Shown: one piece after another, positions 58,301-64,000 of the stretch
Position numbering within the stretch: position 1 is the first letter of the stretch
Layout: the number at the start of each line of letters is the position of its first letter
DNA from: Acanthaster planci
Lineage: Eukaryota; Echinodermata; Asteroidea; Valvatida; Acanthasteridae
NCBI RefSeq assembly: GCF_001949145.1
Contig: NW_019091531.1
Span: 545,105-609,104 of the forward strand
Length of the DNA: 64,000 nt
Direction of reading: 5' to 3'
The notes under the pieces: generated by a model
The model's input: only the letters and a program-made list of their open reading frames with translations
Databases searched by the model: none
Told to the model about the DNA's origin: nothing
Position numbers and translations under genes: made by a program

Positions 58301-60001
58301 TACCAGGGGTAAGTCGCCAGTAGTAAGCCATATCAAGTCTGTGTCAGAACGGGATATTTATGGAGTGTTGGGTCGGACGTTATGCTGTGTCTGACTCCCT
58401 CGGCTAAGGTCCGCATTGATGCATATTCCTATGGCAGTAGCCAGTTAGCGGCTAAGTCCACTGCCTCGTATATGTACATGTACAAGTGCTAGCCACAGCC
58501 AAGTTATTCAGATGCTGTGTCTTATAATGTTGTTTCCTGACTTGTCCTCGGTGATCTGATCAGTGTTGGAAGTGGATAAACCCTTGTGCATGCCAAACAA
58601 TGGCTACATGCATTGTTTTGCATGCACAACATTTTTTCCACTACGAACACAGGGTGAGGGCTCCCTTCATGTTCTCTGTTTTCTCCTCAATGACGCAATC
58701 TACATTCAGAATTCGCATCTTGGCATGAACAGAAAAAAACCTATTAAGCTTGTTATAGTTGAGCTCCGAAGACATATGACACTGCGTTCGATTTGGTTGC
58801 TTTCATATTTATTTGAACATATAAAAATCAGAGAAAACATGTTTTCCTTTAAGTTTTTCTAAGCATATTCTTGTTGACATTTTGGGCCTAATGCTGTGTG
58901 TACCGGTAGATCTCCAAGAACGGCTGCTGGGAGCGTGGCTCCGGCCCATCCGCTGCCTTATCAGTATCCATCTAGAGGCAGTACCCTGACCAGGCAGGCA
59001 TCCATGATACAAACCAATGCAGCCACTGAGAGGATACATTCAGGTAACCAGCTTTTCTTAGGACCATCACATGGAAAACACATTGCATTTGTACTCGCAG
59101 TAACTGGTACCACGGCCCTTGCATTGGCCTATTTGTCGCACTTGGAAATTTTGCAAAACATGAGACCATTTGTTGCATTTGAGAATTGCCCTTCAAACCA
59201 ACGAAGCACACGTTCAATCTGTGGTGCCAAACAGGTTCGAAAGTTCATAGGCAGTATTTTCATTTTCATTTTTGAGAGAGCAAGGAATGTAGATTTGCTT
59301 TCGTGTATTGTTTCCATGTAACATGACTTCTGTGAGACACCATCTAATTGGTTGTTTCGCTGCTTGTCCTCTTGGCCGTGTGAACCAATCATTTTGTTCT
59401 GGTGGTACTTACATTTATCTTCCTACTTTTTTTACAGCTATTGAAGGGGTACCGTTTGAACTCCACACCTCACTACAATCAGCCAGCCAATCTGAAGTAA
59501 GCAGGATGATTTCATTCAAAGACACTTCAAATTGTTTAACACAAAAACCTGCATTTTTACTCAAATGTGCCTGGCTTATCTTGTCTAACATTGTCTTAGC
59601 TGACGATTAAATGCACATGCACTCATATTTTATGTTATCAGCAATGCTGATAATGCAGCCAGGCCATAAGGCACACTGGTACTTTAATGTTAATCAGTCG
59701 TCTTTTCAAAAGACAACTGTTTAATTGACAATCTTTAGAAGATTGGTGCCATGCGTAACCTGTATGAGGTAGTCATCAACTGTGTTCGCATTATTAAGGC
59801 CCTCGCCGTCTCCTTTTGAAAAGAAATTGGTGTTCCCAGTGGAACATTCTTAACAAGAGGATTTTTTCTCTCTCTCTTTCTCCCTCATTGAAGGATTTTC
59901 AAACGCCACAGCTCCAAACAGCTGAAGATGTGCTCCTCAGATATAGCTATGATTTCAGGACAGAGCAGCAGTCCAAACAGAGGAATCTTGTGGCTTTGTG
60001 A
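52379..60001 (+). CDS. MVB12: MVB12-like ESCRT-I subunit, complete, 8 exons
   Basis: Subunit of the ESCRT-I complex, which sorts ubiquitinated membrane proteins into multivesicular bodies. Exons: 52379-52456, 54278-54376, 55184-55274, 56738-56870, 58162-58308, 58910-59043, 59438-59496 and 59894-60001. All junctions are GT-AG, phases join, and the sum of 849 nt gives 282 residues (human MVB12A 273, MVB12B 319). MADDSLPITGVCVVAD opens the MABP domain, which continues with DADIWKDSFF, RKVKRYLCFTRQ, IPQGYTAIPTT, KAICGIYL and EINGLSLYLKMG. A serine/proline-rich linker follows, then the UMA domain from residue 228: AIEGVPFEL, later YSYDFRTEQQ, as in MVB12B. The ATG at 52379 lies in AGCATGG and is the first codon of the conserved N-terminus. 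The exon 4 acceptor lies in a 33-bp tandem duplication. Whether it is the A or B paralogue cannot be decided; probably a single pre-duplication gene. Confidence 0.92.
52505..53002. mobile_element. hAT-type element with 8-bp target duplication
   Basis: Ends TAGAGCTGTGCCGAATATTC and (complement) TAGGGCTGAGTCAATTC are flanked by the same 8 bases, ACCTGCTT, at 52497-52504 and 53003-53010. Inside are AT-rich GAATATTC-type repeats and a short lysine-rich open stretch at 52603-52797, too small to be a transposase. It lies in intron 1 of the MVB12-like gene. Confidence 0.75.
53450..53860 (-). repeat. Dispersed repeat of about 400 bp, copy 2
   Basis: Inverted relative of 44620-45070; see landmarks there (GTGGATTCTAAAACAATAAA, TTACAGATTTTCCCAAAT). 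It is in intron 1 of the MVB12-like gene. No coding capacity or terminal repeats were resolved. Confidence 0.6.
55508..56021. mobile_element. Non-autonomous Tc1-like transposon
   Basis: The left end CAGTTGGGACCATAAGTTTA and the complement of the right end CAGTCGAGGCAAAAAGTTTA are the classical Tc1-like terminal sequence. TA flanks both sides (55506-55507 and 56022-56023). At 514 bp without a transposase frame it is a deletion derivative. It sits in intron 3 of the MVB12-like gene. Confidence 0.75.
56069..56373. mobile_element. MITE with ends of about 70 bp, copy 1
   Basis: The left end starts GAGCACCTCT and continues to CCAAATAATATGGAAGCATC. The complement of the right end starts GAGCACCTCT and reaches CAAATAAATATGGAAGCATC, a mismatched inverted repeat of about 70 bases. 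The core CTCTGTTCCTCCTTAATGAC, GCAATCT recurs at 58636-58862. It lies in intron 3 of the MVB12-like gene. Confidence 0.7.
56689..56750 (+). promoter_or_regulatory. Duplicated 3' splice site of MVB12 exon 4
   Basis: A 33-bp step duplication carries ACTTAATGTCTCTCAGAGGA twice, followed by GCCTGTTCT in the first and ACCTGTTCT in the second. Both copies hold a good acceptor (TCTCTCAG|AGGA). Only the second, opening the exon at 56738, keeps the reading frame; use of the first (56705) would reach a stop within seven codons. Confidence 0.8.
57638..57787. mobile_element. 150-bp MITE with 37-bp inverted ends
   Basis: The left end ACCTGCCAACCTGTCGTACT, then CCTTCCTGAGGTCAGGC, is inverted almost perfectly at the right end (GCCTGACCTCAGGAAGGAGT, then ACAACAGGTTGGCAGGT). 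The CTGCCAACC core also occurs in the terminal repeat at 35726. It lies in intron 4 of the MVB12-like gene. Confidence 0.75.
58636..58862. mobile_element. Relative of the 56069 MITE, diverged copy
   Basis: Shares CTCAATGACGCAATCTACAT, GAACAGAAAAAAACC and CTTGTTATAGTTGAGCTC, and the right-hand TTCATATTTATTTGAACA, with the element at 56069-56373, but its left end is altered. It lies in intron 5 of the MVB12-like gene, so the two copies sit in different introns of one gene. Confidence 0.6.
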
Positions 60002-63000
60002 AGGGCCTTGTACATGTATTTAGCTTTTCTCACATTATTGTGTTTTGGTTGTAGATTTAGGGAGAGGCATCTTGGATTCCCCCCCCCCGCAAAAAGCTTT
60101 ATACCGTCATTAGGCTTGCCAAAAATATGTAGCTTGTTCAGATGAGAAGGGAGTTGTTTTCTCATTGTTAATGATTTACCATTTCATGGTTGACATTGGT
60201 TCCCAGCAGAGACCTGGGAGAGGCGATTTCGGGGCCCAGAATCTGGAAAAGCCCAGCATTTTTTGTCCCACTTCCACCTGGCCTAGATTCTAGTTGGCAG
60301 TTTCTCCCCAGATGCAGCCAAAAATGCCGAGTAAAACTACCCGGGCTGTACCGTACTGGCCGCAGACTGTATAGACCAGCAAAATAGCTTAAGATGTCTT
60401 CCGATACCAGTACCTGTTCTGGTCGGCCAGAAAAACTCCATCTTGGTGGATAGTTTTGGCAGGATCCTTCGCGTATCCTGCAAACTCCGCAAGAAGCCAG
60501 TGGCACACTCTGTGTACTTAAACTTTCAAAAGGCATCAGACTTTCTTTGGAGTAACAATGCAGGGGTTTGCCATGCTGAATCCTGCAAAAGGCAGATATT
60601 GAAGGGGGGATCTTGGAGGATTAAGCAGAATTATTTGGTCTGAAACAACTCGATCTGTATATATATATCAGCTGGGGAAAAAATTCGACTTTGGTTGCTT
60701 CCTATTTTTAAGTTACTTAAATGTGCTCTTACTTTTTGTGATTTGTCGTACTCTGGGATATTTCACTCCAGGTTTGTTTGATATGCATTTTTGAAAAGTA
60801 TATTTTGAACAATTCCAATGTGCATCAGTGAAAAGAGCGAAACAAGGCAATGCTCCATCGTGGTTGATATGTATTTTATTGAGATGTGGTTTAGTATGCA
60901 AGTACCGACTGCTTCGAGTGGCAGAGTAAAGTCAGTCTACCTAGGAATCTTTACTGTCACAAGTTTGAGCACTTCATGCAGAGCATCTTATCCCCAGAGT
61001 ATGTAATTACAGAGGTATCTGATCAGTACAATCCGGTGGAAATGGACCTCGTTCAGTTCAAAATTCATCATGTAATTTACTCATGAAGCATTTATTTCAA
61101 AATTGGTGTGCCATTTTCGTACCTTTCAGAATCCTGCCCTCTCCTGGCTACCCAAATGAGTTAAGTTTGACGGGTTTTGTATACATGTAGTTAAATGCAA
61201 CTTAACAAACCAGTACAGTTAATGAGGTACCCTCCTTGTTATAACTCCGGAACAATATTTTTCAGTTATGTAAACACTTCATATCCATTTTTTTCTCTGA
61301 ATGAAATTTTCCCTCCCTGCTCCGTGATGCACAGTGGCGTTGGGGGGGGGGCACACAGATTTCTTGTCTTTAAGACTGCTTCATCGTTGACTAGGAAAGA
61401 AGTCACCGGTATATTTATTTATCAAAACCCCAAGCAAATAAAACCATCAAATGAAAGCAAGGATGTTGGAACCGTGATTAAGGCTTTTTTTTGGTCCCCA
61501 ATATCATGTTGAATGAGCTTGAAGCTGCATTCGCTTTTGAATTTGCCCTGCCCCCAACACCAAATACTGGATACGCCGCTAGTGGTGTAACATAAAAACC
61601 TGCTCAATGCATGATTTAGCGGCACTTCCTTGTGAAACCAAGGATGCTAGAGGCACAGTGCCCCGATAGCTTTGTATACATGTAAATACATGTATAGTAC
61701 CTTTCAGGATCAAGCTGCAATGGTGTGCGCTTTCTTGAAGTGCATGGCAAAATTAGGGAAATAGAACAAATCCCATATTAACTACTCCACTCAGGCAGAG
61801 AGACGGACTCGGTTGATGTGAGGTTATTGAAAAAACACTTATTACAGCAGGGCAGTTGTGATTAATGAGAGTACATGTACAAAACGTCACTGAATTCCAG
61901 TTAGTTGAGAGGTTGGAGATAACCATTTTTCAGGACGTCACTTTGGCCTATCAAATATGGTCTCCAACCAGTAGAAAGGCATTCCCATGGCATTCCCTTT
62001 ATGTAACTGTTTCAGTATACGTGTACTGATGTGATAAAAAGAGAATTCACATTTAACAGTAATAATGATGATTCTTAGATTAAAGATTATTTAAAGATGC
62101 TTTTATTTGTAACGTTAGTACCGAGCATTCAGTATTGTTACACAGTTGTAGACCAGTAGCTGTTGCTTTAACTACATTTTCTAAAACTCATCGCCAGTGA
62201 CACTGTCAAGTTGAAGTTGTGATGCATGTTTTGTCGTAATCTCCTCTACCAAAAATTGAAGTCATTTAAAGGAGAGAAATCCATGCTTTTGTGTCTCTCT
62301 GAAGAGCAGAGACACGTTCATAACACGACAAGATTCTGATTGCTGCTTGACAACAACTCTGTATTAAATAAACATTGCTTTGACACCTTTCCTCCATTTC
62401 TTGTAATGTTCATGTACAGTGTTCTTTGCATGCCAAAAACATACATCTCTGAAATTGTCTTTGCTTTGAAATGCATCGTGTTGTGGCACCCAGAGACCGT
62501 AGTGAAGATGTACATTGGCATGACTAATTAGCACCAGTCTGGTTTGCGCTCATGAGGAGGCAATTATTAAACCAAAACAAAAACAATGTACACTGCGCTA
62601 GCTAGGACTGTGTCTTTTTTATTTCCACCTTGAACTGAGTCAGTGTTTGCCTGTGGGCCAAACTACATCGAACACAACGTGGTCTATTGCAAGCGTGCGA
62701 TACTGCATGTACTGTACACTGTACATTGAGGATTTCTGCCGATGACGTCATCAAATCAGCCTGGGAGCGCAAACGGCCAAAGGAGATTTTTTTTTCATTG
62801 TGGGGTCACAATTAATGTGGTAAAAATGAATTTATTCTGTTTTTGAAATGGTTACGTGTTTATTGTTACTTTTAAAATACTTCACGTGAACTAAATGTTT
62901 TCTGTTTCTGTTAACCTTTAACTCACAAAAGGGGTTATTTCTGAATCAGTCATCATGTATCCGATTGAATATTATGGGGGAATAGGCCAACCCATAGCTG

Positions 63001-63999
63001 TCACGGATGATACTGATGAATACCTCATTCTAAAATGGAAAAGGCCACCCGGGGTTTGTGATTGATTGAAGGTGCGCAGTTTGTATGGATGTCCCATAAG
63101 GATTCTTTGGGATATTTGCATGGATGTGCTGAGTTGAATAACTGTACTCATTTGGATGTTTCTGCCTTTATTTCTCCAGTTTCAAAGACCGTCAATCAAT
63201 AAAGTTCAACTCACTGCAGGTTTTAGTGCCTGTTTTATGTGTATGCGTTGTCATTTTCTGGAATTATGAGTAGGCTTATTGTCACAAAAAATTTACGTGT
63301 CACGAATAACTGTACGACTGCGATGCCAAAAGCAACGATTGTACCGTTAGTTGATTCAACTTCTGTGTTGTTACGGACGATTCACAATAGTGCGCCTCCA
63401 AGAGTTTGCAGAGCGTTGGCCAATCACAACGCGCGAAATCTGTGGACCCTTTCCAAACGTGTATTGGGTCACTTGAACAGATTTCACGCCCTTTTTGAAA
63501 TTTTGAAATGGACATCTACGTCCATTTATGTTGGTAAGCGTTTGGACAAGCACCTAGTTCAATTATTTTCAGCGCCCCTGAAAACAAATTATGCACACCC
63601 AGGTGCCCCCTCAGCTGTAGCACCCTAGTTACGCCATTGTGCATAATTGATGCTCCTCTGGTGTTCCTCTTCATCACGCATTCTTATGGGATGCAAATTC
63701 CATCTTGTGAAATTGATTAAAAATTCACAAAGGCGAATCTGGGCCCTCGCTGTCGATCACGGTGTACGCTGACAATGAGGGACATTCCCCTTATTTAAAC
63801 GCGGTCATTTACCTTCTCTGTTGGTTGGTTGTCAAGCATTTTCCTCCAATTAGCCAGAAACAATTAGACTCCAATGGATCAAATAGACCGACAGCGTGTT
63901 CCCCCATCGGAAATTCCAAGAACCCTTGAATCAGTTGGTTGCTTTGTTGTTAAGTGGATTTTAATGAAAGTGAATCATGTAACAAATGGACATTTGGAA
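60002..63999. other. MVB12 3' UTR and flank without further genes
   Basis: After the stop codon I see no further exon chain. Possible plus-strand poly(A) signals AATAAA occur near 61437, 62366 and 63198; the last is followed by a T/GT-rich stretch (GTTTTATGTGTATGCGTTGTC) and is the best in context, but would imply a 3.2-kb 3' UTR. A half copy of the 3-kb fold-back element lies at 63374-63490. The open stretch at 63239-63628 partly overlaps that repeat and is probably not a gene. Confidence 0.35.
63374..63490. mobile_element. Fold-back MITE, copy 2, half length
   Basis: Matches one arm and the centre of 3057-3207: ACGATTCACAATAGTGCGCC, then AGAGTTTGCA, CCAATCACAACGCG and GTGGACCCTTTCCAAACGTG. 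The opposite arm is missing, so this is a truncated copy. Confidence 0.65.
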
Positions 64000-64000
64000 T

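Noticed and set aside
61381-61450. MVB12 poly(A) signal at the first AATAAA near 61437
   Set aside because: No GT-rich element close downstream; cannot be preferred over the later ones without transcript data.

Overview
The window is eukaryotic nuclear DNA. Coding signal falls in short exons that join across GT-AG introns with consistent phases, between long AT-rich introns and intergenic DNA full of small inverted-repeat transposons, tRNA-derived SINE-like pieces and retroelement debris. The families present (a mucin-4-like NIDO-AMOP-VWD protein, NEU1-type sialidases, an MVB12 ESCRT-I subunit, a rhodopsin-like GPCR) and the very frequent palindromes TACATGTA and TAGGCCTA suggest a marine invertebrate deuterostome such as an echinoderm, hemichordate or amphioxus. 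The sequence alone does not fix the species.

Layout. 1-10,785 (minus): the first 12 coding exons of a secreted or membrane MUC4/SUSD2-like protein whose 3' end lies outside the window. 10.8-19.7 kb: no convincing host gene; a decayed DIRS-type retroelement ORF at about 14.1-15.1 kb, a tRNA-like sequence at 17.6 kb and a mariner-like MITE at 18.5 kb. 19.8-20.6 kb (plus): a rhodopsin-like GPCR with two frame breaks and no visible TM7. 22.7-50.4 kb (minus): three tandem six-exon NEU1-like sialidase genes, here A, B and C, with identical intron phases. 52.4-60.0 kb (plus): a complete eight-exon MVB12-like gene. 60.0-64.0 kb: no further coding sequence seen; probably 3' UTR and flank.

How the genes relate. 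The sialidases and the mucin-like protein both concern secreted or lysosomal glycoconjugates, but nothing here shows that they act together. The triplication is the most informative feature. B and C share an 8-codon deletion relative to A, placing A as the ancestral-like copy. The last exon of C is a mosaic: A-like at its 3' end, and B-like in its 5' part and the adjoining intron. This indicates recent gene conversion or unequal exchange.

The introns and spacers hold at least a dozen distinct non-autonomous DNA transposons. Two have intact 8-bp target duplications (hAT type) and two have TA duplications (Tc1/mariner type). A Penelope-like GIY-YIG fragment between copies B and C has a hammerhead-ribozyme-like core downstream of it. 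All gene models come from reading splice sites, phases and protein motifs by eye; no alignment or database search was run.
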